From: Quillaja saponaria
Taxonomy: Eukaryota > Streptophyta > Magnoliopsida > Fabales > Quillajaceae
DNA: 64,000 nucleotides
Assembly: GCA_029379385.1 (NCBI GenBank)
Contig: CM055610.1
Span: 17,695,422-17,759,421 of the forward strand
Direction of reading: 5' to 3'
The notes below the pieces were generated by a model. The model did not search any database. It was not told the DNA's origin and worked only from the letters and a program-made list of their open reading frames with translations. Position numbers and translations under genes: made by a program. How positions within the stretch are numbered: position 1 is the stretch's first letter; each line of letters starts with the position of its first letter. Of the stretch, positions 39,364 to 51,465 are shown in pieces.

Positions 39364-39727
39364 TCTATACTAAATATAAAGGTGGCTTAATTGCATAAAT
39401 TTTTTATCTTCTTAAATATCTTTATTAGTTGTTATTATTACATAGTTATCTTTAGTTACTATTCTACTTCAAATAGACTATTAATATTTTTTTGATTCTT
39501 CCCTATTTAATATCAAATAATTGTAATATTGTTGTATTGATTTTTCTTCCATCTTAAAATTAAAAAAAATTGTTAGATTAATCTATTTGTTTACTGTCAT
39601 TAATATAGAATATTTTCCTGTTAACTATAATTTCTTGATATATACATATTTTAATTATTAATGAATATATAAGTAAATATTGTAAACATGATTATTCACG
39701 CGTAATGCGTGTGTCACGAAAGCTAAT
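39364..39727 (+). mobile_element. Short non-autonomous Helitron (364 bp)
   Basis: It starts TCTATACTAAATATAAAGGTGG and ends CTAAT (39723-39727). A perfect 5-base-pair hairpin lies 11 bases before the end: CACGC-GTAAT-GCGTG at 39697-39711. The flanks are A on the left and T on the right, the usual A/T insertion site. No inverted repeats, no target duplication and no coding potential, so it would need a Rep/helicase from elsewhere. Confidence 0.75.
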
Positions 39728-40059
39728 TATATATATATATATGACTTGGTTTAATAATGCTCTTTTGGATGATGTTTATGTTTATGAAGAGCATAAATCA
39801 ATTTTTTTATATTTGGTAAAAAAGAAAAACTGAGGCTTTTAAAAGTTGAATTCTGCTCTCAAAATTTTAAAAGTCTAGCATAGCCTTATTTTTTTAATAA
39901 AAAAGCTATAGTATTACCAAATCAAGCCTAATTTGATGGCTTCTACTTATTTAGATAAGTTTTTATATTATTTTACCAAACACTATTGCAATAGCTTTTT
40001 AAAAACAACTCTAAGAAAGTCAAAAGAGTACAATACCTCTCAAAAAGTCATAATATTAT

Positions 40060-40910
40060 CAAACCAAGCTATATAGGTGGCTTAGTGACAAATTTTTTCT
40101 TCTTCTTAAATACCCTTATAAATTTTATTATTATATAGGTAACATTCAAGTTATTATTTCATAGTATTAAATTATTATGCTTAAAATAGACTATTAATTT
40201 ATTTTCCTCCTAATTATGCTCACTTTTAACACTAATAAGATTACACCTCTTTTTTACTATTAATTTATTTTTCTAATTATGCTCACTTTTAACACTAATA
40301 AGATTACACCTCTTTTTTACAATTAATTTATTTTTCTAATTCTTCTCTATTTTATGAATCAAAAATATTGAAAAAGAAAATGAAACTATGAATTAAAAGG
40401 AATATAAAGAGTATAGTTTTTATTTTATTATAATATTTTTTTTTAATTATTCTTCTTTCTTAACAATTAAAAAAATTATGAATATATTTTTACTTATATT
40501 TACTTTTTTTTTTAACTACGTAACCTTTAGTTATTATGTTATAGTATTAAAATATTGTGTTTCAAATAGATTACTATTTATTTTTCTTTCCAACTCTTCT
40601 CATTTTAATAATAATTAAAATGGTTGTAATTATTTTTCCCTGTTAATTTCATGAATTAAAATTAAAAAATAAACTTTTAATTAAAAGAAATATTAAGAGT
40701 ATAGTTTTTATTATTATAATATTATTTTCTTAATTACTCTTCTATCTTAAAAATTATAAATTTTTTATTATGAATTTAATTTTTAATTAGACTTACTTTT
40801 TTTTTAATTATATTAACAAAGAAAATATTTTTTATTAATTATAATTTTCTAATATGTAAGTTAATTCTTATTGAAAATGTATACCATAAACACGATTTAC
40901 ACATAACGTG
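40060..40910 (+). mobile_element. Degenerate Helitron-like copy
   Basis: It opens with 'tatataggtggcttag' and related text, shares the AT-rich internal modules, and closes with 'acacgatttacacataacgtgt', an imperfect version of the terminal hairpin. The CTRRT end is lost, so the boundaries are approximate. Confidence 0.45.
40191..40320. repeat. ~65-base tandem duplication inside the Helitron-like copy
   Basis: Two adjacent units (40191-40256 and 40257-40320), each starting 'ctattaattta', containing 'atgctcacttttaacac' and ending 'cacctctttttta'. They are nearly identical. Confidence 0.8.
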
Positions 40911-41291
40911 TATATATATGTGGACAAAAATGCATTTATATATTTTAATTTTGTATTGTTTTTTCATTTCATTTTTCTGAGAGTGATCATGATCATGCAT
41001 GGAGTGTAGATTTACCTAAAAAATCTGAAGTCAATGAACTCTCAAACTCATGGAAGGAGCTTTTTTTTTTAGTACTACCTTAATTGTTAGACCAACTTGT
41101 TGTTGATATCATTAATCTTACTATTATTTTTTTAAATAACTTTTTATATTCTATATTAAACTTATTTATGTGATACCCCGATAAATTGATGTATGTTCTA
41201 GAATATTCGTACGTGACTTGTTAGACTCAGTAAATAAAAATTGTAGGCAAATTAGGTTTAAAGTGAATAAATACATATATATATATATATA

Positions 41292-41494
41292 TGTTATAAC
41301 TCAATAATTTAATGTACATTATAAGATATTTGTATGTTGTTATCACCCTCATAACCCAGTAACGTAATAATCGAATTTTAGAGATGATGTATGAAATTTT
41401 AGTTATAAGATGACAAACACATAAATAAATGTAAATATTTAAAATGTAAGTTTGTATATATATATATATGTATATATGTATATATGTATATATG

Positions 41495-41538
<44 letters not shown>

Positions 41539-43469
41539 CATACACCTACAACCAAGATTAAATTTGAGTCTTAATTATTTTAAAACACCATTTATTTTGA
41601 CCTCATTGATCGAGTTATTTATTTATTTATTTATTTTAAAACACATAAATTTTGGAAATAAACAAGGTAGTAGTGAAATTAAAGGTATAAATGATATTTT
41701 GGTATATATTTTAGAAGGTTCATACGTAACTTATGTAAATAAATAGATAAAATAATATTTGTGTATGTTATACATATATATATATATATATATATGTGTG
41801 TGATTAGAATTAATTCTCATTATATGAGCTGTCAAAATCCTGCGTGTTGCAAAATTTGGTGTAACTTCAAACAATAAACTGTATTGATATACAAACTCAA
41901 AAATTACAAATGATATACCATTATAAAGCTACATATGTCTAGTATTTTATAAATTTTACGGAACTGGATTTGGAACTTTCTAGAAAAAGATATGAATGTT
42001 AAAGTGGACATTGGTCCAAATCCCAAGTTTAGACAGTTTCAATATTCCTAACTCACCAAGTGCTTTCCATCTTTTCTAGTGGTTTCTCTTATCCTATGCT
42101 TTTTCATTATTAACCTTATTACCTAAAATCTAATTCATACTAATTGACATGTAATATCTTAATGAAAAATTTACATAAATAAACCTATATAAATTGAGAT
42201 ATAAGCTTAGTAATTAAAAGATTATAACAATAACGTTATGAACTAAATATTATTTGGGTATATAAATTTCAGTTCTGAATACCAATGTGGACTTAATGAG
42301 ATGCGTGGACGCAAGTGTGAGTAACCAATAGAATCGGTTACAGGTGAGTGGTTGATTGTTGCCTTTAGAGGCTAGATTAGTATGTGTGATTATTTGTTTA
42401 TTTGAATATGCGTGATATATAAAAAGTAAGCAAGTAAAGTATTTTAGTAATTTATTTGAATTATGTTTGTTTGATATTGGTTGTTTTGTTTGGCAATGAT
42501 TGTGTTTGATAAAGGCCAACTCGTGAACATTTTCTGGAAAATGATAGTTATCTCTAAAATTAAGATCCAGGTGCACGTAGGATACCCTGATTTAAAATCA
42601 TGAGAAATTCTTATTCTGATAAATATTTTTTTTAAATTGAGTGCTCAGCCCCGGTGGGATGGATTGTGTACGAAGATTAACTTATTGTGCGAGCGCGTAA
42701 ATGTCCGGTAGGGGGTGATAATGTTGTGCGGGGCTAGGTCACTCGTTGGCCCTTTGGTTGCTTTGTTTGATATCATTGCTCTGATAAATTTGTGATCCTG
42801 TGTATCATGTAAATTGTGAATTTATGACCGTTACAATGTATACGTGCAATGTGAATTAAAATATGAATAATATAATGCAATGTTATTACATATGTTATAT
42901 GCTGGTGTTGTGTGATGCTAGTACCTTTTGGGTACGATTTTTCACTCACGGAGTCCATAGGACTCACCCATTTCATGTGGTTATATTTTTTTTTAGTAGC
43001 AGGGCCTCAAAAGAAGTTAACCATTAATACGAGGTTTTGCAAAGGATTTTACGACAAGGTATGCCTCAGAATCTCATACTTGGAATCAAAGATAAAAGTT
43101 TGTAGTCACATTAGAACTGTGGGTGTCAAATGTGGTATGATGTAATATTCTAGTACTTGTTTTGTTGATAATGTGAATGGAGCAGAGCTCCTTATTGTCT
43201 TTGTATTGTGTTGAATAATAATAAAAAAAAAGTTTATAGGATTGTATTTTAAGACATGTTCTATATTGTAAGGAACCTCTGCCGAAATTTTTAGTAAATT
43301 ATGATTTGTTGTAATCAACAAACTTTTAATGTTAACTGTTGTCTTTATAATTTTTTAGTTTTATTCAGTGGTGAGTCAAGAGTCATGGTCGTCCATTTAT
43401 TTGAGTCAGGGTTATGGGGGTTTGGTTACCATTTTCCCGGCCAGTCATGCCTCCATGAGGGATGTGACA
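41292..43469 (+). mobile_element. Solo-LTR-like element A
   Basis: It starts TGTTATAACTC and ends GGGATGTGACA (TG..CA). Five bases ATATA stand on both sides (41287-41291 and 43470-43474), although the left copy lies in a TA microsatellite and is weak evidence. From about 41840 to the end it is clearly homologous to element B (56270-57940), and the distal part to element C in reverse. Shared landmarks are 'tgatgctagtacc', 'tttttcactca', 'gtccataggactcac' and the end 'agtcatgcctccatgaggg'. No ORF, tRNA primer site or polypurine tract. A second start-like sequence at 41172 (TGTGATACCCCGATAAATTG) suggests another broken copy just upstream. Confidence 0.6.
41455..41545. repeat. TA/TATG microsatellite
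   Basis: A long run of (TATG)n and (TA)n steps inside element A. The frames it opens on both strands encode only Ile/Tyr repeats and are not genes. Confidence 0.9.
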
Positions 43470-45312
43470 ATATACATATTCATTAAGATTAAAATTAGAT
43501 GTCTATTAAATTCATTTATTTATTACCAACATTCATTTGATATTTTAGTAATCTATTAACTGTTCATATTCTTTATTCTTCATTTTCTAAATTTTTATTA
43601 ACTTTTTACCTTCCATTTAAAATTTGAAACTTCATTATATATAAATGTTGGTTCCCTAAGTTGATTTTTAAGAATTTTTTTTGTGTAATCCTATGATGAT
43701 AAGATATTGGATACAGATTAATTAGATTTTATAAGAATTTAGCTTCCATATTACCTATGATTTTGAGATGTGGCGAGACTAAATTTTTTTAATAGTTTTT
43801 AATTTATGTTGAGTTTTAGTTTTTTTAGTTTTTTATATATATAATCCTACTTAATTAGTTTATGATGAATATAATTTCATATAATTTATATTTTTATATA
43901 TTTTTTTTTATCTCTTTTGATATGTGAAAAATTAAAAAATTTGAATTGTAATAAAAAAAAAAAGTATATTCTTATAAAATATTTTTAATATATAACAAAA
44001 AATAATTGCATTTGCACTAGTTCCCATCTTGATTCGGATTGAATTGTGATCCATAGCTATTGATGAAGTTACTGACAATTAGGGTTGGAATTTGAATTGA
44101 ATAACTTTTTTGAATTGATGTACGTAAATTTGAATTTGAATAGTAATTCGAACATATATTGAAATTCAAGTTTGAATTCGAATGCAATTTTGAATATTCA
44201 AATTTAGATTCGAACAAAATTAGAATAGTTTAGGTAAAAAAAAAAAAAAGGGTTTTTATTTATTTTTTTTAGTAACACATATAATATTTTGAATAATTCG
44301 AATGCTATATTGAATTATTTTTGAATATCAAATTGGACAATACATTATCTGGATTTGAGTTCAAATTTTATAATTTAACTTGAATTTGAATTCAAATAAT
44401 CCGGTTCAAATTTCAAGCAATAAATCAACCACAATTCTATCATTTTACAGATTACATTATACATTATAAGTGTGCCTAAGGTTGAAAATAGAGTACATTA
44501 ATAGGGGTACAATATAATTATTTTTTTCATAAAAATTGTCTCCCTAAATGATGGGATAAACCAATCAACTATCAATTTTGTCATATTAGAAATAATATTA
44601 TAAGTTGTGTCGAGTGGAAAATAGAGTTCATATAGGAGGTATAATATTAATTTTTATACCGAGTGCCACCCATGGACTGGTCAACAAAAACAGCATTCTG
44701 CGGGCTCTCATCAATTTTGTCATTTTATATTACAAGTTAAAGGAATTTTTGATTATCAGAAATCTAATTTTCAATTGGTAAGGATAAAAGATCTTCCCAT
44801 GTTATACTATTCAAACAATTTTAAGATCTTGTGGTTTATTTATTAAAAGTCATAAGTTTGACTCTCTAGAGACTATTAAAAAATTTAAATTGCACACCAA
44901 ACAGGAGAAAAATTGGTACTTCTCTTGATGTCTCATTCAAAAATAAATTAAAAATAAATTATCTTTGTTTGATTGTAGATAAACTAAAATTAATTGGATA
45001 ATTGCTAGCCTTCCACTCATGTTCCAATTTTACCAAAGGTCCACTTCCTTTTGAGTAAAAACATGTATATATAACATAAGCAGGAAATTTAATTCTTTTG
45101 CCTGATATGAGAATGAGCTATTCAGTGTGTACTTCCTGGTTGGTTCTCACGAAACTTGAGAATGTGCATCATGGATTCATGAACAAGGATCTGATGTATG
45201 ATTTTCTGAATCCTTAGGTTGGAAATTATATTGAACTAGTATATATATATTCATCATTATGACTTGAACCATAGACTTCTAGGTTTAAGAAATAAACTTC
45301 TACCAATTATAT
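43470..45312. other. Intergenic, AT-rich, with a GAATTCAA-rich repeat
   Basis: No gene. At 44080-44410 the DNA is built from many overlapping variants of 'ttgaattcgaatttgaa', on both strands by symmetry. This looks like a palindromic non-autonomous transposon or amplified short motif. At about 44790-44920 there is a weak SINE-like stretch. The left end of duplicated block A is near 45313. Confidence 0.45.
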
Positions 45313-45317
45313 TAGAG
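45252..45317 (-). mobile_element. SINE/tRNA-like fragment
   Basis: On the minus strand 'taatataattggtagaag' (A-box-like) is followed ~30 bases on by 'ggttcaagtcat' (B-box-like). Short, and without a clear tail. Confidence 0.35.
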
Positions 45318-46086
45318 TAAATCTTAAAATAAAAAAAGAAAAAAAGAAAGTTTAGTGAGAGGAGTTTCAGCTTCTCTCTACCTTTCTTTCCTTTTCTACA
45401 AAATCTCGCAAAATCCTCTCGGGGCAAAGACACACTCCCTTATATTTCTTTTTCTTTTTTCTCCATTTTATGATAGATCTTGAATTGTTTTTTCTTCCAA
45501 TAATGCAATTTGTCTATCATTTTTTTTTTTTTATAGAATTTTCGATTCAATGGATTCAATATATCCCTCCCTTATTGGGAGTTTCTAATTAGGTGTATCA
45601 TTCAGCCTGCAACTTTCAAATCGCTAACTACAACACCTGTGATTTTAAGGAATGGGGTTCAAACCTGTATTTTAGTTAGAAAGAAAAAAGTTGAAATTCA
45701 TTTTGTAACACTAGATCTCTTTTAGGTAGATGATCGTTCAGTTAGAAGTACCATTGAGTTTTTTTTTTAGTATTATTCTATATTTCTCTAAAAAGAAAAA
45801 AATTTGAAAGTAAAGTGTTTTTCAAATAAATACATACTAATTCACATAATATTATATATAAAAAATATACAATAAAATGTATTATACATATTTAAAAATA
45901 ATATACTTGATTATATATTATAAAATATTTATATTTTTTTTTACTATTTAACCTTAGGCCCTTGATCCTTTTCCTTTTTATCGGTTGATGTTCGGATCAA
46001 TAGAATGACTCGAATCTCATACCTTCTTTTTTTTTTCTTTTTCTTTTTTCCCAGAGGTAATCCCCACATACTACTAGTAGTGTGAG

Positions 46087-46210
46087 GCTAATCTTCTTTA
46101 GGTCTAAAAAGTGATATGGTTATTGACCCTACTCAAAGAGTGATTCCAATACTTGAACCTTTGGCCTCCTTTGGAGGGTTGCAATTCGCTTACCACTACT
46201 AACTACCTTT
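46087..46210 (-). mobile_element. tRNA-derived SINE copy 1
   Basis: Minus strand: A box 'tagtagtggtaagcg', then ~40 bases on 'ggttcaagtatt' as B box, then the shared body 'gggtcaataacc..cactttttagacct'. It is clearly related to the copies at 50400 and 60060, all in the same orientation. Confidence 0.6.
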
Positions 46211-46540
46211 GAATGAATCTCAAACCTTTTGATCTTACATTTTATCTTAATCATTTGAACTAATAAACACCTCAAAATAATATTCTTTTATTTCTTGGGC
46301 CTATGAACAACATTTATTATTTAAAGATTTTAATTCATTTTTTTCATTTTTTTGTTCTTTATAATGAAAAAAATATAGGTGGTGATAATCTCAAACTAGC
46401 TTTACCAATTGATTGGCACGATAGCCACCTATTCTCTTGACTTCTTTAATAATTAAAATAAAAGTAAAGTATTCTAACTTTTATAAATGATGACCGTCAT
46501 AAACATAACTCGAGTTGAAGGGTACTGTGAAACTCTTCAA

Positions 46541-47035
46541 TTTAAAAATTATGTATATTTCTCTTGAACTTCAAAAAAAAAACTAACTTAAATTAAACTC
46601 TGAAAAAACAAAGAGTTAAATATTTACAAATTAATATAATAAAATAAAAATAAGATATGTATCTTAATGAAAGCAAAATAAGAGTATATCTCATATTTAT
46701 CTTTCTTTTTTCGAATTTAGATTAATATTTTTCAAATGCCATAAGAAGCATGTGTATGTTTAAAAAATAAAAAAAAATATCCGTATAATTTAAAAACTAT
46801 GTATATTTCTCTTGAACTTTGAAAAAAAAAAAAAACTAACTTAAATTAAACTCTGAAAAAACAAAGAGGTAAATATTACAAATTAATATAATAAAATGAA
46901 AGTCATATATGTATCTTCATGAAAGCACAATAAGAGTATATCTCATATTTATCTTTCTTTTTTCGAATTTAGATTAAGATATATCTTTTTTCAAATGCCT
47001 ACGTGTATGTTTTAAAATATATATATATATCCGTA
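46541..47035. repeat. ~245-base tandem duplication upstream of the first methyltransferase copy
   Basis: Two successive copies of one AT-rich segment ('tatgtatatttctcttgaact..aaattaaactctgaaaaaac..gagtatatctcatatttatc'), starting near 46541 and near 46789. Block B has it only once (about 60530-60780), so the duplication is specific to block A. Confidence 0.8.
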
Positions 47036-47590
47036 TAATTGTGGAATAGTTGAAAAGAGATTAAAGCAATCAATTCTAAAAATAATTATTACTAAAAGAA
47101 ATGTTAATATTCCTGGGTTCTTATTATTTTTATTGGTTTTAATGTTAGTTAATTAAAGAACTTAATTTTTGTCCTTTGCAAAATTTATGATATTAATTAT
47201 TAACTCAAATCCAAGCTCCAATCTTCTTTTATGCAATCTCAATTCAATAATATAAATTGAATTTTTTTATCTCTATAATTTATTTTAAAACTCACTTTCG
47301 ATCTTCTAATTTACTTCAAAATATATTTTTATCTATATAATTTAAAAGCGTTGCAATTAAAATAATGTAGTTTATGTCATTCGCTAATGACAATTATATA
47401 TATATATATATTCAACAGCACTGCAATTCAAATTTTCTAGTTTTCAAATTAAAATAATATTATTTATGTCGTCACTAATGACAATTAGATAAATATATAA
47501 TTTAAAAGTCAGCTTTTTATGTTAGTATGTGAAACTGCCAGTCAATAGAGTATTATAATCAACTTGCTACGAAAGAGGTCGATTTCCCAT

Positions 47591-47598
47591 TATAAATA
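47591..47598 (+). promoter_or_regulatory. TATA box of methyltransferase copy 1
   Basis: TATAAATA lies 42 bases before the ATG, in the same position and context as in copy 2. It implies a very short leader of about 15-20 bases. Confidence 0.6.
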
Positions 47599-47640
47599 TA
47601 TTACTTCTAATCACAATTATCATTCTCACTCACACACTCA

Positions 47641-49470
47641 ATGATGGAAAAAACACAAGAGCAGGTATTGGCAACAGGCCAAACAGAATTCGAGCGACTC
47701 CTTTTTGGTTTTGCGGACACTGTGGCACTAAAATGTGCTTTGGAACTCCATATAGCAGATATCATACACTCTCATGGTAATGGTGGATCAATAACTTTGT
47801 CCCAACTAGCTTCTGCTATCGACACACCCTTCCCAAACATTTCCAACCTTGCTCGGATCATGAGATTTTTAGTCCATAAAAAGATCTTCACTAATTGTCA
47901 ATCATCAGACGGTGGTGAACCTTTATATGGATTAACTGACACGTCTCGTTGGTTCTTATCTGAAAACAATACTTCATTTTTAAACTTCCATACACATCCT
48001 TTGATTTTGAATTCCTGGTATTCCCTTAGTCGATGTGTAATAGATGGTGGAAGTGCATTCAAAAGTACTAACAAAAGTGAACTATGGGATGTTATAAAAC
48101 AAAACCCTCAATTGAACGACATAGTTAATGAGTCAATGGCGTCTACAGCAAAGTTCAATGTTGGGGTGATCCTATCAGAGTATAAAGATGGATTTGTTAA
48201 CATAGAATCACTTGTCGATGTGGGAGGTGGAACCGGAACATTCGTAACTCAGGTCGTGAAATCCTATCCACACATCAAAGGTATTAATTTTGATTTGCCA
48301 CATGTTGTTGCCACAGCGCAAGATCACAAAGGAGTCATCACCCATGTAGGAGGTGACATGTTTCAGCTCATCCCTAAGGTAGATGCAGTTTCTCTCATGG
48401 TATGTAATATTTTTATTTTTATTTTTTTTGGTAAGAGGTATGTAATTAACTTGTCTATCAACAAACATGACTTTTCATATATATTATACTAAATGTTGTG
48501 CTCACTAATTTGGTGTTTTCATAGAGTTGTTTCCAAATCAATTATTGTCCATGATTGATTTTGATTTTAGAATTGTTTTTAGTTTGATTTTTTATCTGAA
48601 ACTATTTGATAATAGAGATTTTAATTTTTGAGCTTTATCGAAAAATATTTTTGAATTGTTAGAGTCTTAAAATTTAAAAATAGTAATAAAAAAAATTTCA
48701 AATAGAAAACAAGGAAGCTTGAATGAATTTTTTTTTTTAATTTAGATAAATATATCAATAATATTTATCATATTTTAATATATACCCTTATTCTAATTTA
48801 TGTACAGAATCAAATTTTCTTATATTAATAAAAAGAAATGCATGTTATCATTATTTAAAAATAAAACATTAGCCTTTTTATCATTTTATATAAAATATTT
48901 TCAAAACAACTTCTTGTAAAAATATTTAAAAACTGAATACTTTTACGTTAACTTATCTAAATATTGTTCAACTTTTTATCGTATCCTTTAAATAGCTTTA
49001 CTTAAAAAGTATTTTCATTTACAGTATTTTATACACAGTCGAAAAATATCATTTTTAATTTTGATATTATTAAATTGTTCACGGTGTTGTTTAAAAAAAC
49101 ACAAATATGAAATTTGACATGGTTGTATTTAACTATCGTTTGATTGTCAAATAGTACGTATTGCATGATTGGAGTGATGAAGAATGCATCAAAATTTTGA
49201 AGAATTGCAGAAAGGCAATACCAGAACAGAATGGAAAGGTAATTATAGTGGATATTGTACTTGAGCAACAAGGGCAAGAGGCTAGCTAATGGTGTATTTG
49301 ATGAGCAACGGTTGAAAAGTGATTTGGCAATGATGGCACTAACTTCAGGAGGAAAGGAGAGAACTGAGATAGAATTGAACAAGCTATTGCAAGAAAGTGG
49401 TTTCCCACGTTATAATATCATCAAAATTTCAGCTATGCCTTCCATTATTGAGGCCTATCCATCCCTATAA
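47641..49470 (+). pseudogene. Plant O-methyltransferase, frameshifted copy (6-OMT-like)
   Basis: Exon 1 is 47641-48399 (253 codons) and exon 2 starts at 49155. The N-terminal dimerisation domain (EQVLATGQTEFERLLFGFAD, a winged-helix part up to about residue 100) and the SAM-binding motif ([11 protein letters not shown] at about 191) fit class II plant O-methyltransferases, closest in character to norcoclaurine 6-OMT or similar flavonoid/alkaloid enzymes; the substrate is unknown. The catalytic His lies in [11 protein letters not shown] (about residue 257). In exon 2 a one-base excess ('gaggctagctaat' against 'gagactattaat' in copy 2) shifts the frame and TAA at 49287-49289 ends it at 297 residues. 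The rest is intact in the next frame, including GGKERTEIEL and the usual end IEAYPSL (stop 49468-49470). Without that part the active site is incomplete, so it is probably non-functional. Confidence 0.85.
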
Positions 49471-50185
49471 ATTAGTATGAAAATTAATACTCTTGGATAT
49501 CCTATATATGTTACATATATCATTAAGTCAAATACTTCTTTCTTTCTTATTTTGTTAAAGTCGCGTCTATGTGTGCAGAATAAGCATGATACTATGAGAT
49601 CCATATCTTATAATAAGATGGTATTCATACATGTCTTTTTTTAATACATTGAAAAATAAAACAATTACTTTATGATCATTGTGTGAAAATATGTGTGTAA
49701 TTTTTTTGAAGTATATGGTATTAAAGTTTAGTGATTTATGTAAATAAGAACACAAATCTTTCTCTGACTTTTTAAGATATTTTTTAATTTGAAATATCAT
49801 ACTAAAAGAGAGCATAATATTCTCTTAAATTTTGATCTCTATTTAAATTAAAATTTCATTATTTATTAGAAATTACTCACTTTCTCCTATAATTAAGAAA
49901 AAAGAAAATAACAAAAAAATAAAAAAACTTACGTACTATTAACTTAATTAATCAATTATTTTTTTAAAAATCAACCTCTTATAAAACTATCTCATTCCTC
50001 CATTTTATATAACAATTATAATTTTTTATTTTTTTTTAAAGTCTTTGAAAAAGTATATAAGCACATGATGGGGATTAATATTATATATTGGACAACTAAT
50101 TGATTAAATCATCTTCATGCAATGAGATTTATTCGTTGTGCATTTTACATAAATGGCCACGAGTTTAGACAATTTATGCTAATAG

Positions 50186-50690
50186 TTAAATCCACTTTGA
50201 GATTAGAAACATTATATAATGGATCTTAATCTTAGTTCCATTGATTGTCTTAAGAAAACTTAAATAATAATAAAAGAAAATCCTAAAAACAATAAATAAA
50301 AAATTCTTATTAACCATTACCATGTATAAAAGAAAACATTATATAATGGACAAAATTTTTTAGTTTCTCATGAATATTCGCTTATCTTTTGGGTGTGAAC
50401 TTAATCTTGTTTAGGCTAAAAAGCAATACAGTTATTGACTCTCTCCAAAATAATAACTCCAGGATTCGAACCTTTAGTCTTTTCTTGGGATTACAATTTG
50501 CTTACCACTGCGACTTACCACCTTTGGTTTATGTTAATAGTTATCACCCTTTGAGATTAGAAACATTATATAATGGGTCTTAGTCTTAGTTTCATTAATT
50601 GTGTTAAGAAACTTCAATAATTAAAAAGAAAAAAAATCCTAAAACAATGAATAAAAAACTCTTAACCATTATCATGCATAAATCATAGTT
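50186..50690. repeat. Direct repeat of ~145 bases flanking a SINE
   Basis: The stretch 'tgagattagaaacattatataatgg..cttagttccattgattgt' at about 50200-50330 recurs at about 50550-50690. Between them sits SINE copy 2. Block B has one copy only (about 62815-62950). Confidence 0.65.
50400..50527 (-). mobile_element. tRNA-derived SINE copy 2
   Basis: Minus strand: 'gtcgcagtggtaagcaaatt' (A box), 'ggttcgaatcctgg' (good B box), then 'gagagtcaataactgtattgc' shared with the other copies. It has no counterpart at the matching place in block B, so it arrived after the duplication. Confidence 0.65.
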
Positions 50691-50753
50691 ATTTGTCATT
50701 GATTGAAAAACTCACTTCAAAGTTCAAATTCCTCCATCCATGCAAATTTCCAA

Positions 50754-51259
50754 TCACAAAAAGCTTTTGGTCTTGAATTTTATTTGATACCTACACAAAG
50801 GATAAGTACTCTTCACTTGAAGCCACTTCCAAATACAATAAGAATGAAATGATTACACCCAACAATTCCGCTACTCCCATCCCCATCCTTCTTGATCTCT
50901 TCTTGATAAACCCCACAAAACATTCATTCATCTTTTTCATCAAAGACTTTCAGCTCCACTTCCTTTGTTCCTTCAAACCCAGGATTCTATGTCTTCTCTA
51001 ATATTTTAGCCAATTCAATCATAATCTTGAACTCAACCTCCCTCAGGACAACCTTAAAATCTTGGTTGGTTGCTCTAGCAAGACACAGAGCTAACTCTGC
51101 TGTCATGGTGTCCAACCTTACTTATTGGAGTTCCTCTTCTTCGAGTTCTCCCAAGTGAAAACGTGGGTCATAGGAGCCATCAAAGGTAGAGCAGCGACCC
51201 CAGTTGCTTAGTCTGTGTAGAAGTTCAGCTTTTGAAATTGCAATCTGTAATTCATCCGT
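50754..51259 (-). pseudogene. RING-H2 protein pseudogene (block A copy)
   Basis: Closely similar to the intact gene at 63008-63517 along its whole length. The start ATG is ACG (rc of 51257-51259). A TCA serine codon has become TAA within the N-terminal domain, after EEEELQ. Four bases are missing in the zinc-binding CNHKFH stretch, shifting the frame. The original family domain plus RING can still be followed by eye. Three independent lesions make this a clear pseudogene. Confidence 0.8.
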
Positions 51260-51465
51260 TGTATTTGACAATTTGTTTATAGCTAGGAAAACAGAGTAAT
51301 AAGGAAAGCAATTCCGAGAGGGAGAGGAACTTAAATTACTTTGCTTCTGATTCTAAAATTGGAAAACAGAGGATTTTGATCATGAAATTGGAGGTGAATT
51401 TGCTATCCAAGAAGGAAAAGGATTTGCTTAATTTTCTTATTGTAGTTTCTAAAACTGGAAAATAA

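Larger units (their letters stand above)
45313..51465. repeat. Segmental duplication, block A (partner 59750-63730)
   Basis: Order and sequence match block B: the leading 'cttctctctacctttcttt' stretch, a SINE, 'ggtggtgataat', the methyltransferase promoter and gene, and then the RING-H2 gene on the minus strand with its upstream flank up to about 'gtagtttctaaaactg'. Block A is longer because of a ~245-base tandem duplication, a longer methyltransferase intron and an added SINE with flanking repeat. Block A similarity ends where LINE sequence begins at about 51465. Confidence 0.8.

Noticed and set aside
41227..41746. Ile/Tyr-rich frames on both strands
   Set aside because: Direct translation of a TA/TATG microsatellite.
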